From Bacillota bacterium (GTDB taxonomy: Bacteria > Bacillota > UBA5301 > Bu52): DNA of 47,744 nt. The stretch is from NCBI GenBank assembly GCA_014896355.1, contig JADBKO010000024.1, positions 1-47,744 on the forward strand, in the 5' to 3' direction. Both the position numbers and the translations under genes were made by a program. The notes under the pieces are model-generated. The model was not told the DNA's origin, ran no database searches, and was given only the letters and a program-made list of their open reading frames with translations. Positions 32,704 to 41,393 of the stretch are shown piece by piece. Position 1 is the first letter of the stretch, and each line of letters opens with the position of its first letter.

Positions 32704-33693
32704 TCAGCGGACCCCCGCCTCCAAAATGGTCAGCAGGCGCCGATCTGCGTCCAGCTCAGCCCGGACTCCCAGCGGCAAGGTGAGCTTGCGGCGGCCATGC
32801 CCGGCAGGCAGCCCATACAGAACCGGAATGCCCAGGTCGCCCAGGCGGTCGTGCAAAACGTCCAGCAGAGACACTTCGGCACCGCCTTTCCCCTGCGAGT
32901 TGCCGGACGGCGATTGGCAATCCACGCACTCCCCCACCACAATGCCGGCGGCCGCCTGAAGGATACCCGCCAAGCGCAATTGCGTGAGCATTCGATCGAT
33001 GCGATAGGGCGCTTCGCCCACATCCTCAAAAAAGAGGATGGCTCCGCTCACATCGATCTCGTACGGAGTTCCCAGCGTGGATGCGATCAGCGATAGATTA
33101 CCGCCTACGATCGCTCCTTGCGCCTTTCCACCGCTCACAACCTGCATCTGCGAGCACCCGTCCAAATCCAGCGTTCCCAAAGGCGTTGTGGATGTGAGCG
33201 CTCGCAGGAACCAACGCCGGTTGAACGCAGCCTCTGCCGCCTCCGCCGGTGAACGCCCGCCCCCCGGTGCCCAGCCGGACGCAGCCATGGGGCCGTGGAA
33301 CGTCACCAGCCGGGCGTGGCGCTGCAAAGCCAGGTGTAGGGCGGTGATATCGCTGTAGCCCACAAAGACCTTGGGATGCCGCCGGATGACGCCGTAGTCC
33401 AGATCCTCCAGAATGCGCATGGACCCGTATCCACCCCGGAGGCAGACGATGCCATCCACCTGCGGGTCGGCAAACAAGGCATTCAAGTCGCTGGCTCTGT
33501 CCCGGTCTGTGCCGGCCAGATAGCCGCAGGCCCGGGCGGCATGCGGCGCCAACCGCACCCGGAACCCCATCCCCTGCAGGGCTGCGGCTCCTGCCTCGAT
33601 CTGGGCCGGTTCCGCAGGGCTGGCCGGGGCCACCACGCCGATACAGGACCCCGGCTGCAGCGCCGGAGGTTTTTGCAGGCCTGCGAAACCCAT
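32704..33693 (-). CDS. LD-carboxypeptidase (peptidase family S66)
   Basis: The 329-residue protein cleaves the terminal D-amino acid from cell-wall tetrapeptides or related self-peptides. The S66 triad is visible: Ser114 in VGYSDITALHL, Glu223 in FFEDVGEAPYR and His299 in LPAGHGRRK. CLRGGYGSMRIL is a further family motif. There is no signal peptide, so it acts in the cytoplasm. It contains a rare in-frame Cys/Ser-rich loop (VDCQSPSGNSQGKG). ATG 33693 is chosen; GTG 33702 lies too close to GGGGAGG. It follows cheB by 19 bases. Confidence 0.92.
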   Translation of the reverse strand: MGFAGLQKPPALQPGSCIGVVAPASPAEPAQIEAGAAALQGMGFRVRLAPHAARACGYLAGTDRDRASDLNALFADPQVDGIVCLRGGYGSMRILEDLDYGVIRRHPKVFVGYSDITALHLALQRHARLVTFHGPMAASGWAPGGGRSPAEAAEAAFNRRWFLRALTSTTPLGTLDLDGCSQMQVVSGGKAQGAIVGGNLSLIASTLGTPYEIDVSGAILFFEDVGEAPYRIDRMLTQLRLAGILQAAAGIVVGECVDCQSPSGNSQGKGGAEVSLLDVLHDRLGDLGIPVLYGLPAGHGRRKLTLPLGVRAELDADRRLLTILEAGVR

Positions 33694-33712
33694 GGCGGAC
33701 ACGCGCCTCCCC

Positions 33713-34930
33713 TTAGCTCCCAGGCTGCGCCGGCGCTCCGGCCAAGGCCGCCACAGCCCCGGCCAAAGCCTCCGGCGGTGCCGTCAGGCTGGCCAACCCC
33801 GCTTCCGCCACGGCCCGCGGCATGCCGTAAACGACGCAGCTGGCTTCGTCCTGCGCCAGGATCACCCCTCCGGCACGGCCCAAGGCCTGGGCTCCGGCCA
33901 GCCCGTCCCTGCCCATGCCGGTCAACACCACCGCCAGGGCCTGCGGCCCGAATACTGCTGCTGCAGAGCGGAAAAGAGCATCCGCCGAGGGCCTGTGAGG
34001 GGAGGCGTAGATGGGAGGGCGGTCCAGAGCCAGGTGGACCGAAGAATCCAAGCCCTCCCCGCTGCGCTCCAGAGTAGCCTGGTGCCCGGCAGGTGCCACC
34101 AGCACCAGGCCGGGGCGCAACACCTGGCCGTCGCCGGCTTCCTGCACCGGGAGCGGACCGTTGGCATTCAGGCGCGCGGCCAACGCCCGCGTGAACCCCG
34201 CCGGCATATGCTGCACGACCACCACCGGGACCGGCAGGCTCTTGGGCAGGTGGCTGAGAAAGGCGCCCAGCGCCGACGGGCCGCCGGTGGAGCTCGCCAC
34301 CACCACCAAGCGCAGCGGCGCCCGCAACTTGGGCAGCGGTACCGGGGCTGGGGCCGCTGCCTGAGAGCCGGCTCCCGGCTCCTGCTCGGCGCCTGCTGTA
34401 CGGCCGGGAGAAGCCGGAACCTCCGGCGCCAAGAACCTGCGCCGCCGCGGCAGCAGTGGTTCCGGTTCGGAGCCCGCCTGTAAGAGGCGGTCCGGCGCCG
34501 GGGACCCTTTCCGGTCTCCCGCCCGGCTCTGGGCTGCGGCCCGCACCTTTTCCACCAGCTCCGCGGCCATGGCCATCAGCGTCTGGCTCCCACCCACCTG
34601 CGGCTTGGCCACCACATCCACGGCGCCTTCGGCCAGGGCTTCCACGGCAATGTGGGGGCCGCGGGCCGTAAGGGCGCTGAGGACCACCACGCCGGGAAAC
34701 AGCCCGCGCCGCCGCAGGGCCTGCAACACCTGCAACCCATCCATTTTGGGCATCTCCACGTCCAGCGTCACGACGTCTGGCCGCAGGGAGGCCACCTTTT
34801 CCAAAGCATCCAGGCCATCGACGGCGAATCCCACCACCCGGAAATCGGGCTGCCTCTCCAGGATGCTGCTGATCACCCGCCGCATGAAGGCGGAATCGTC
34901 CACGACCAAAACCCGTATCAACTGGTCCAC
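33713..34930 (-). CDS. cheB: CheB-type chemotaxis methylesterase/glutaminase
   Basis: The 405-residue protein has an N-terminal receiver domain (IRVLVVDDSAFMRRVI, phosphorylation Asp in VVTLDVEMPKMDG), a Pro/Ala-rich linker of about 80 residues, and the methylesterase domain with the catalytic serine in VVASSTGGPSAL, histidine in VVQHMPAGF and aspartate in VLTGMGRDGLAG. It demethylates or deamidates chemoreceptor glutamates. The start is uncertain: GTG 34930 is given; TTG 34921 would yield the usual MIRVLVVDD opening. No other chemotaxis gene is in the window. The linker is longer than in enteric CheB. Confidence 0.9.
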   Translation of the reverse strand: MDQLIRVLVVDDSAFMRRVISSILERQPDFRVVGFAVDGLDALEKVASLRPDVVTLDVEMPKMDGLQVLQALRRRGLFPGVVVLSALTARGPHIAVEALAEGAVDVVAKPQVGGSQTLMAMAAELVEKVRAAAQSRAGDRKGSPAPDRLLQAGSEPEPLLPRRRRFLAPEVPASPGRTAGAEQEPGAGSQAAAPAPVPLPKLRAPLRLVVVASSTGGPSALGAFLSHLPKSLPVPVVVVQHMPAGFTRALAARLNANGPLPVQEAGDGQVLRPGLVLVAPAGHQATLERSGEGLDSSVHLALDRPPIYASPHRPSADALFRSAAAVFGPQALAVVLTGMGRDGLAGAQALGRAGGVILAQDEASCVVYGMPRAVAEAGLASLTAPPEALAGAVAALAGAPAQPGS

Positions 34931-35050
34931 GACATCACCCGGGAGCACAAGATCCCTGGAGGTAATTCCACGCCTTCAGGTCTTTTCCTTGCGTTCGCGG
35001 CTTTCCCCTGGGGGGCGGGCCCGCCCGGCGGCGCGGCGTGTATACACGCC

Positions 35051-35079
35051 TTGACTTCCAGAAAACCCCGCCGTACAAT
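35051..35079 (+). promoter_or_regulatory. Sigma-A-type promoter of gdhA
   Basis: TTGACT (35051-35056) and TACAAT (35074-35079) are separated by exactly 17 bases, a near-consensus sigma-A promoter. Transcription should begin near 35086, which leaves a leader of about 260 bases before the gene. Confidence 0.75.
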
Positions 35080-35085
35080 GAATTG

Positions 35086-35349
35086 GGTAAATACTTCCAC
35101 AAAAGTGACAGGCTTCCCGCCTTAAGCCGGCCTTGGGCTCCCGGGGCCGGCGATCCTATGGAGGCTGTGCAGGGTGGAGTCACCGGCGTAGCGATGACGG
35201 AGCGTAGGCTGTAGCAGGCGTTGTGCCACAGCCCCGCCGGGCCGGGCTGCCAGCAGGCAGGTCGCAGCAGAGCACCGGGTAGTACGGCCCGCCGGCGGTG
35301 GCAACCCGCTGTGAGCCATTGGGCATTCCCAACGAGGGAGGAGAATGCG
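35086..35349 (+). promoter_or_regulatory. Long structured 5' leader of gdhA
   Basis: No ORF is convincing in these 264 bases, but several stems can be drawn: GCCGGCC/GGCCGGC (35126-35151), GGCTGTG/CACAGCC (35163-35233) enclosing GGTG-GAGT-CACC, CTGCC-AGCA-GGCAG, and TTGGG-CATT-CCCAA just before the GGGAGGAG binding site. I do not recognise a known riboswitch. A GCGGTGGCAACCCGC segment is vaguely T-box-like. No terminator T-run was found, so any control would act at translation. Confidence 0.4.
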
Positions 35350-36621
35350 TTGGTTATCCCTGTGACGGAAAAGCCTACGCCGGCCTCTGCGTACGAAGTG
35401 GCCTTGCAGCAATACGACGCGGTGGCCCGCAGGCTGGGATTGGACCCCGGAATCAGCGCCATCATGCGCAGCCCGCGCGCCACCCTGGAAGTGAATTTCC
35501 CGGTCAAAATGGATGACGGGTCAGTGCAGGTCTTTACAGGATTCCGGGTGCAGCACAATACCGCACGCGGCCCGGCCAAGGGCGGCATCCGCTTTCATCC
35601 CGCCGTGACGCTGGATGAGGTGAAGGCCCTGGCCATGTGGATGACCTGGAAGTGCGCGGTGGTGGACATCCCGTTTGGCGGTGGGAAAGGAGGGGTCATC
35701 TGTGACCCCAAACGCCTTTCGCCCGCCGAGCTGGAGCGGCTGACGCGCCGTTTCACCTCTGAGATCAGCGCCTTCATCGGCCCTGACCGGGACATTCCTG
35801 CGCCGGACGTTTACACCAACGCCCAGACCATGGGCTGGATCGCCGACACCTACAGCATGCACCACGGCCATTTCATTCCCGCGGTGGTGACGGGTAAGCC
35901 CCTGGCATTGGGCGGGTCGCTGGGGCGGAATGAAGCCACGGCCCGAGGGTGCGTGTTCGTGATCCAGGAGGCTGCCCAGCACCTGGGCATGGTCCTGCCC
36001 GGCGCCACCGTGGTGGTGCAGGGCTTCGGCAACGCCGGTTCCGTCGCCGCCCGGCTCTTGCACCAGCTGGGCTGCCGGGTGGTGGCGGTCAGCGATTCCA
36101 AAGGGGGAATTTATGACGCTGCCGGGCTGGACCCCGACCAGGTGCTGGCCCACAAGCAGAAGACCGGCTCCGTGGTGGGATTCGCAGGTGCGGAAAGCAT
36201 CGGCAACGCCGAGCTCCTGGAGCTTCCCTGCGATGTGCTGGTGCCCGCAGCCCTGGAGAACCAGATCACGGAGGAGAATGCCGGCCGCCTGCGGGCGCGG
36301 CTGGTGGCAGAAGCAGCCAACGGGCCCACCACGCCGGAGGCGGACCGGATTCTCTACCAGCGCGGCATTTGGGTGCTGCCGGACATTTTGGCCAATGCCG
36401 GCGGCGTGACCGTATCCTACTTCGAGTGGGTGCAGAACCTGCAGTTCTTCTACTGGACGGAAGAAGAAGTGAACCAGCGCCTGCGCCAGACCATGCAACG
36501 CAGCTTCCGGGCTGTCTGGGAGATCGCGCAGGCCCAGCAGGTGGATATGCGGACCGCAGCCTACATGTTGGCTGTCCGGCGCGTGGCCGACGCCATCCAG
36601 GCTCGCGGCATCTATCCCTGA
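35350..36621 (+). CDS. gdhA: Glutamate dehydrogenase (Glu/Leu/Phe/Val family)
   Basis: The 423-residue cytoplasmic enzyme interconverts glutamate and 2-oxoglutarate plus ammonia. Substrate motifs are VQHNTARGPAKGGIRFHP and MTWKCAVVDIPFGGGKGG (catalytic lysines). The nucleotide fold is VVVQGFGNAGSVAARLLHQL. PTTPEADRILYQRGIWVLPD is the closing family motif. The length is standard. TTG 35350 is chosen because GGAGG lies eight bases upstream and the in-frame region before it is non-conserved. It has its own promoter and a strong terminator behind it. Confidence 0.95.
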   Translation: MVIPVTEKPTPASAYEVALQQYDAVARRLGLDPGISAIMRSPRATLEVNFPVKMDDGSVQVFTGFRVQHNTARGPAKGGIRFHPAVTLDEVKALAMWMTWKCAVVDIPFGGGKGGVICDPKRLSPAELERLTRRFTSEISAFIGPDRDIPAPDVYTNAQTMGWIADTYSMHHGHFIPAVVTGKPLALGGSLGRNEATARGCVFVIQEAAQHLGMVLPGATVVVQGFGNAGSVAARLLHQLGCRVVAVSDSKGGIYDAAGLDPDQVLAHKQKTGSVVGFAGAESIGNAELLELPCDVLVPAALENQITEENAGRLRARLVAEAANGPTTPEADRILYQRGIWVLPDILANAGGVTVSYFEWVQNLQFFYWTEEEVNQRLRQTMQRSFRAVWEIAQAQQVDMRTAAYMLAVRRVADAIQARGIYP

Positions 36622-36667
36622 GGGTGCGTAAATGGATTCCCAATGGATTCCCTAAGGGTATACAGAG

Positions 36668-36706
36668 AGGGCCGCAAGGTGTGCTTCACCTGCGGCCCCT
36701 GTTTCT
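36668..36706. terminator. Rho-independent terminator between gdhA and mreB
   Basis: GGGCCGC-A-AGGTG pairs with CACCT-GCGGCCC around a TGCTT loop, with one bulge, and is followed by CTGTTTCTCC. The reverse strand also ends in a T-containing stretch, so it may serve both convergent genes. Confidence 0.85.
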
Positions 36707-36723
36707 CCTGCCGGCCCGCCTGC

Positions 36724-37809
36724 TCAGCTAGCCCGCTGCACCGAGTTCAGAACCGTCAAAGAGCGTGACGCGCGGATCTCCTGCAGGATCTGGCTCGTGC
36801 CCCGCACCACACAGGTGAGGGGGTCAGCGGCCAGCCGGCATTCCAGCCCCACGCTGGCCTGCAGGGCCGCAGGCAGGTTCCCCAGCATGGACCCACCGCC
36901 CGTGAGGCAGATGCCGGTATGGGCCAGATCCGCCGCTACCTCCGCCGGGGTGGTTTCCAGCACCGCCTGCACGGCCTGCACAATCTGCGCCACCACCGGC
37001 GCCAGGGCTCTGGCCACCTGCGTCCGCGAAAGCTCCACCGCTTTTGGCAGCCCGGTGAGCAGGTCGCGGCCGCTCACCCGCTGCACCAGCTCATCCGGCT
37101 GCCCTTCGGGGGCGCGTCCTCCCTCCCGGGCGTTGCCTTCCGCCTGGGCGGGGCCTCCCGGACAGAGCGCCCACCCCAGGTTCATCTTGATCTCTTCCGC
37201 AGTCCGCTCGCCCACGATCAACCGGCATTCCCGCCGACAATAGTCCAGAATGGCTTCATCCATGGCGATTCCGCCGACAGGAATGGAGCGGCCCGTGATA
37301 ATTCCGCCCAGCGCCAGCACCGCCACGCCGGTGGTGCCCCCGCCGATGTCCACCACCATGCCGCCTACGGAATCATGGATGGTGAGCCCGGCGCCAATGG
37401 CCGCCGCCACTGGCTCTTCCACCAAATAGACCTCTCGGGCCCCGGCGGCGAGCACCGCCTCCGTGATGGCCCGGCGCTCCACCGATGTGGCCTGGTACGC
37501 CACCCCGATGACCACCCGTGGTTTGAAGAGGCGATGGCGTCCCACCGCCTGCTGGATGAAATGGCTCAGCAGCTTGGCGGTCCAGCCGTAGTCGGCCACC
37601 ACTCCGGCTCGCAGCGGGCGGATCACATCGATGTCCGCCGGCGCCCGTCCCAACATGGCCGCGGCCGCCGCTCCCACTGCCAAAACCTGCCCCGTGCTGC
37701 GCTCTATTGCGACTACCGAAGGCTCATTGACGACAATGTTTCCTCCGGCGCTCACCAAGGTATTGACTGTGCCCAGGTCGATGCCCAAAGCACGGTTGAA
37801 CAACCCCAT
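36724..37809 (-). CDS. mreB: MreB-like rod-shape actin homologue
   Basis: The 361-residue protein is an actin-fold MreB/Mbl homologue that organises lateral wall synthesis. ATP-binding motifs are LGIDLGTVNTLV at the N-terminus, VYLVEEPVAAAIGAGL, MVVDIGGGTTGVAVLALGG and ICLTGGGSMLGNLP. Relative to typical MreB it has a Gly/Pro/Glu-rich insertion of about 25 residues near 215-240 (LCPGGPAQAEGNAREGG). ATG 37809 has GGGGGAG upstream. No mreC or mreD follows, so it may be a second copy such as Mbl or MreBH. Confidence 0.9.
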   Translation of the reverse strand: MGLFNRALGIDLGTVNTLVSAGGNIVVNEPSVVAIERSTGQVLAVGAAAAAMLGRAPADIDVIRPLRAGVVADYGWTAKLLSHFIQQAVGRHRLFKPRVVIGVAYQATSVERRAITEAVLAAGAREVYLVEEPVAAAIGAGLTIHDSVGGMVVDIGGGTTGVAVLALGGIITGRSIPVGGIAMDEAILDYCRRECRLIVGERTAEEIKMNLGWALCPGGPAQAEGNAREGGRAPEGQPDELVQRVSGRDLLTGLPKAVELSRTQVARALAPVVAQIVQAVQAVLETTPAEVAADLAHTGICLTGGGSMLGNLPAALQASVGLECRLAADPLTCVVRGTSQILQEIRASRSLTVLNSVQRAS

Positions 37810-38005
37810 TGCCCCTGCTCCCCCGATCCAAAACCGGATCCAGCCGTGGTCCGGATGGAATCCTACCTCATCATAGCACTTGCAGGGAACGGCCTCCACA
37901 GGTAACGGGAGGCAACGGCGGCGGCCCGAGACAAGACTGGCGGGACCTCGGGCGGAGGGGACGGCCGGCAGCCGCCACCTCGGCTGTATTGTCTCAGGAG
38001 GAACT

Positions 38006-38251
38006 ATGTCTTCCACAGCGAAACACTTGAGCGATCTGAGCGTAGCAAAGGAGGCAGGCTCCTGCGTAGCGCCTCTGGCGCCATCCATGCAGGAGGCCAT
38101 GGGCTTTGGTGGAGAACGTGTTGGAGAAGACGGAGAAGAAAGGGTATGGTCAAATGCTTGCAGACCCGCTGGCTGGCCCAATCTACGTGGGGCTTCTGGG
38201 ATGCGGCACCGTAGGCACAGGAGTATTGGAGATCTTACGGCGTCACCCTGA
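38006..38251 (+). CDS. Short upstream reading frame overlapping hom
   Basis: ATG 38006 has AGGAGG four bases upstream and opens an 81-codon frame (MSSTAKHLSDLSVAKEAGSC...). It overlaps the start of hom by 146 bases in another frame. The first 35 codons look protein-like; the rest is clearly an out-of-frame reading of hom. It has no run of Thr or Met codons expected of an attenuator. It could be a leader peptide that couples translation, or noise. Confidence 0.3.
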   Translation: MSSTAKHLSDLSVAKEAGSCVAPLAPSMQEAMGFGGERVGEDGEERVWSNACRPAGWPNLRGASGMRHRRHRSIGDLTASP

Positions 38252-39623
38252 ACGAATGACGGCTGTGGCGGGCCGGCCTCTGAAGGTCCGGAGGATCCTG
38301 GTCCGCGACCTGCACCGCCCCCGTCCGGACGTGGTGGAGCGCAGGCTGTTGACGGCGAACGCGGCGGATATCCTGGACGACCCGGATATTCGCCTGGTGG
38401 TGGAGGTCATGGGCGGTGCCCATCCTGCCTACGAGTACGTGGAGGCGGCGTTGCGGGCCGGCAAGCACGTGGTGACCGCCAACAAGGAGATGCTGGCCCT
38501 GCTGGGCAGTGGGCTTTTTGCCGCGGCACAGGCGGGGGGCGTCAGCATCGGCTTCGAAGCCAGCGTGGCCGGAGGCATTCCCGTGGTGAAGGCGCTGCGC
38601 GAGTCTCTGGCAGCCAATGAACTGCGGCAGGTCATGGGCATCGTCAACGGCACGACCAACTACATCCTGACCGCCATGTCCGAGAAAGGCCAGGACTTTT
38701 CCGATGCGCTGCGGGAAGCCCAGGCTCTGGGCTATGCCGAGGCGGACCCTGCGGCGGACATCGAGGGGCTCGACGCCGCTTACAAGCTGGCCATTCTGGC
38801 TCAGGTGGCTTTCGGCGTCCACGTGCCAGTGGAAGAAATCTGGCGGGAAGGCATCACAGGCATCGAGGCCAGCGACATCGCCTATGCCAGGGAGCTGGGC
38901 TATGTCATCAAGCTCCTGGCCGTGGCCCGCTGCGACGATTCCGTGAGCCTGTGGGTCCGGCCCACCCTGGTGCCGCTGCGCCACCCCCTGGCTGCGGTGA
39001 AAAACAGCTTCAACGCCTTGTATGTGCAGGGAGATGCCGTGGGGGAGCTCATGTTCTACGGGCGGGGAGCAGGTTCCTTGCCGACGGCCAGCGCCGTGGT
39101 GGCCGACATGCTGGATGCCGCCCGCCGCATCGTCCGCTCCGCACCGGCAGAGGCGGGCGCCGCCGGGGTCACCGGCGCCGGGCCGGCCTGCCGCCGGGCA
39201 GGTGCGGCGGGAGGGGCCGGGCCGGCTGCCGCCAGTGCGGCTCTGGCGGGAACGGTCGCAGGCAGGCAAGCCGGAGAGGAGAAAGCCGTAGGGGGGAAAA
39301 CCGCGCCGCCCTTGCCTGTGCGGCCGGCCAGCCAGCAGGAACGCCAGTTCTACATCCGGACCACCGTGGCGGACCGGCCGGGGGTGTTGGCGCAGATTGC
39401 CGGCGCGTTCGGGCGCTGGCAGGTCAGCCTGGCCACGGTGATCCAGAAGGGCACCGGCCATCCCGGGGTGCCTCTGGTTTTCGTGACCCATCGGGTGCGG
39501 GAAGCCAATCTGCGTGCCGCGCTGCGGGAGATCGCCTCTTTCCGGGTGGTGGCCCGGATTCACAACGTGCTACCCCTGGAGGAGGAGCAGGGGAATGGCC
39601 AGGAAAGTCGAACGGCATCATAG
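38106..39623 (+). CDS. hom: Homoserine dehydrogenase with C-terminal ACT domain
   Basis: The 505-residue enzyme reduces aspartate semialdehyde to homoserine for Thr and Met synthesis. The NAD(P) motif is GLLGCGTVGTGVLEIL (about residues 28-43). HVVTANKEMLA, GFEASVAGGIPVVKAL, NGTTNYILTAM and IEGLDAAYKLAILAQVAFG (catalytic Asp and Lys) follow. The C-terminal ACT domain (TVADRPGVLAQIAGAFG) is separated from the catalytic part by a 50-residue Ala/Gly linker, much longer than usual. TTG 38106 has GGAGG nine bases upstream. It is divergent from mreB. Confidence 0.94.
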   Translation: MVENVLEKTEKKGYGQMLADPLAGPIYVGLLGCGTVGTGVLEILRRHPERMTAVAGRPLKVRRILVRDLHRPRPDVVERRLLTANAADILDDPDIRLVVEVMGGAHPAYEYVEAALRAGKHVVTANKEMLALLGSGLFAAAQAGGVSIGFEASVAGGIPVVKALRESLAANELRQVMGIVNGTTNYILTAMSEKGQDFSDALREAQALGYAEADPAADIEGLDAAYKLAILAQVAFGVHVPVEEIWREGITGIEASDIAYARELGYVIKLLAVARCDDSVSLWVRPTLVPLRHPLAAVKNSFNALYVQGDAVGELMFYGRGAGSLPTASAVVADMLDAARRIVRSAPAEAGAAGVTGAGPACRRAGAAGGAGPAAASAALAGTVAGRQAGEEKAVGGKTAPPLPVRPASQQERQFYIRTTVADRPGVLAQIAGAFGRWQVSLATVIQKGTGHPGVPLVFVTHRVREANLRAALREIASFRVVARIHNVLPLEEEQGNGQESRTAS

Positions 39624-39652
39624 ACGAGGATACCTGGGACGGCCCGCCGTCC

Positions 39653-39672
39653 GGAAGGAGGGAAACGCCGTG
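39653..39672 (+). promoter_or_regulatory. Strong ribosome binding site and GTG out of frame with the M32 gene
   Basis: GGAAGGAGGG followed by AAACGCC and GTG (39670) is the best start signal in the gap before the M32 gene, but it opens a different frame that runs to 39948. Either a small overlapping frame is translated or an indel separates it from the main gene. Confidence 0.5.
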
Positions 39673-39700
39673 GGGGCTCCGGCCTCCTGCGGCGCAGGGG

Positions 39701-41293
39701 TTGAAAGAAAACGGAAGGTGCGCCCAAGAACCTCCCGGAAATGCTTGGGGACCCGCGCAGCCGGATGCGAAGGAACAACAAATTCTACAAAGCCCCGCTT
39801 TTATGCGGCTGCGAACACTCCTTGGGGAGACCGCGGACTTGGAAAAGGCCGGCGCTGTGCTGGGCTGGGATCAACAGACCTACATGCCCCCGGACGCTGC
39901 TGGCAGCCGCTCCGCCCAAATGGTGACCTTGGCCACACTGGCCTATGACCGGTTTGTCAACGACGAGGTGGGCCAGCTGTTGGAGCGCCTGTCCCACGAC
40001 GTGGAGGCCCTTCCGTATGATTCGTTCGCCCGCAGCCTGATTCGGGTCACCCGCAGAAAATACCAGCGGGAGCGCAAGCTGTCCCGGGATCTGGTAGGAA
40101 AACTGGCGGAGGCCACCACCCTGGGGCACCACGGCTGGCTGCAGGCCCGCGAGCAGAACCGTTTCGAGGTGTTCTGCCCCTATCTGGAGCGGATCGTGGA
40201 CCTGGTCGTCCAGAAGGCCGAGGCGTTGGGGTATCCGGAGTGCCGCTATGACGCCCTGCTGGACGAGTTTGAGCCGGAGATGCGGACCAGCCGGGTGGAG
40301 GCCCTCTTCTCCCAGCTGAAAGAGGCGCTGGTCCCGTTGGTGCAGGCCATCCGCCCCCAGGTGGCACAGGTGGACGACAGCTTTCTGCACCGCCATTTTG
40401 ACGAGAAAAAGCAGTGGGACTTCGGCTTGGCGGTGCTGCAGGCCATGGGCTTCGACTTCCGCCGGGGCCGGATGGACTCCACGGTTCACCCGTTCACCAC
40501 CGCCTTTTCCCCCACCGATGTCCGCATCACCACCCATGTGGTGCCGGACAATCTGGCTTCCTGCCTGTTCTCCGTGGTGCATGAAGGAGGCCACGCCCTG
40601 TATGAGCAAGGCATCCCGCTGGAATTCGAGCGTACGCCGCTGGGCGAAGCCCCTTCCTTTGGAGTGCACGAATCCCAGTCCCGGCTGTGGGAGAATCTGG
40701 TAGGGCGGTCGCGGCCATTCTGGCGGCATTTCCTGCCCGTGGCCCAGTCGTTCTTCCCGGCGGAATTGCGGGGCGTGGACCTGGAAGCCATGTACCGCGC
40801 CGTAAACCGCGTGGAACCGTCTTTGATCCGCACCGATGCGGACGAAGTGACTTACAATCTGCACATCTTCGTTCGTTTTGACCTGGAGCGGCAATTGGTG
40901 GACGGCAAACTGGCGGTGAAAGACCTGCCGGAAGCGTGGAACGCACTCATGCAAGACTATTTGGGCGTCGTGCCCCGCAACCCCCGCGAGGGCGTCCTGC
41001 AGGACGTGCACTGGTCTGACGGCTCCATCGGCTATTTCCCCAGCTACACCCTGGGCAATCTGCTGGCCGTGCAGTTCTTCGACCAGGCCCGCAAGGAGTG
41101 CCCCGGTCTGGAGGACGAGATGGCGGCGGGCCGGTTTGGAACGCTGAAAAAGTGGCTGAACGAAAGGATCCACGCCTTGGGCGGTAAATATACTCCAGCG
41201 GAGCTGGTCTCCCGCGTAACGGGCACGGAGCTCCAGGCAGAACCCTACATCCGCTATATCCGCAGCAAATACGGGGAAATCTACGGTCTTTGA
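39701..41293 (+). CDS. Carboxypeptidase Taq-type metallopeptidase (family M32)
   Basis: The roughly 530-residue cytoplasmic carboxypeptidase has the zinc motif HEGGHALYEQG and the downstream glutamate motif HESQSRLWENLVGRS of family M32. LGWDQQTYMPPDAAGSRSAQ is the conserved N-terminal block, and SIGYFPSYTLGNLLAVQFF lies near the end. It removes C-terminal residues from peptides. The start is unclear. TTG 39701 has no good binding site, ATG 39803 gives a 496-residue protein of normal length but also lacks one, and an ATT at 39782 follows AAGGA. A better start site lies out of frame at 39670, so an indel near 39700-39780 is possible. Confidence 0.9.
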   Translation: MKENGRCAQEPPGNAWGPAQPDAKEQQILQSPAFMRLRTLLGETADLEKAGAVLGWDQQTYMPPDAAGSRSAQMVTLATLAYDRFVNDEVGQLLERLSHDVEALPYDSFARSLIRVTRRKYQRERKLSRDLVGKLAEATTLGHHGWLQAREQNRFEVFCPYLERIVDLVVQKAEALGYPECRYDALLDEFEPEMRTSRVEALFSQLKEALVPLVQAIRPQVAQVDDSFLHRHFDEKKQWDFGLAVLQAMGFDFRRGRMDSTVHPFTTAFSPTDVRITTHVVPDNLASCLFSVVHEGGHALYEQGIPLEFERTPLGEAPSFGVHESQSRLWENLVGRSRPFWRHFLPVAQSFFPAELRGVDLEAMYRAVNRVEPSLIRTDADEVTYNLHIFVRFDLERQLVDGKLAVKDLPEAWNALMQDYLGVVPRNPREGVLQDVHWSDGSIGYFPSYTLGNLLAVQFFDQARKECPGLEDEMAAGRFGTLKKWLNERIHALGGKYTPAELVSRVTGTELQAEPYIRYIRSKYGEIYGL

Positions 41294-41393
41294 TGGGGCG
41301 GGCCCGAGGGCGCGCGGCAGGCGCGGCAGCGAGCCATGCCCCGGAGCCCCTCCAGGCCCCTGCCGGGCGAAAGGTGCGGAGGGAGAGCAAGGT

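Noticed and set aside
35270-35349. T-box riboswitch upstream of gdhA
   Set aside because: A GGTGGCAACC segment is reminiscent of the T-box antiterminator, but there is no recognisable stem I, specifier loop or terminator, and gdh is not a usual target.
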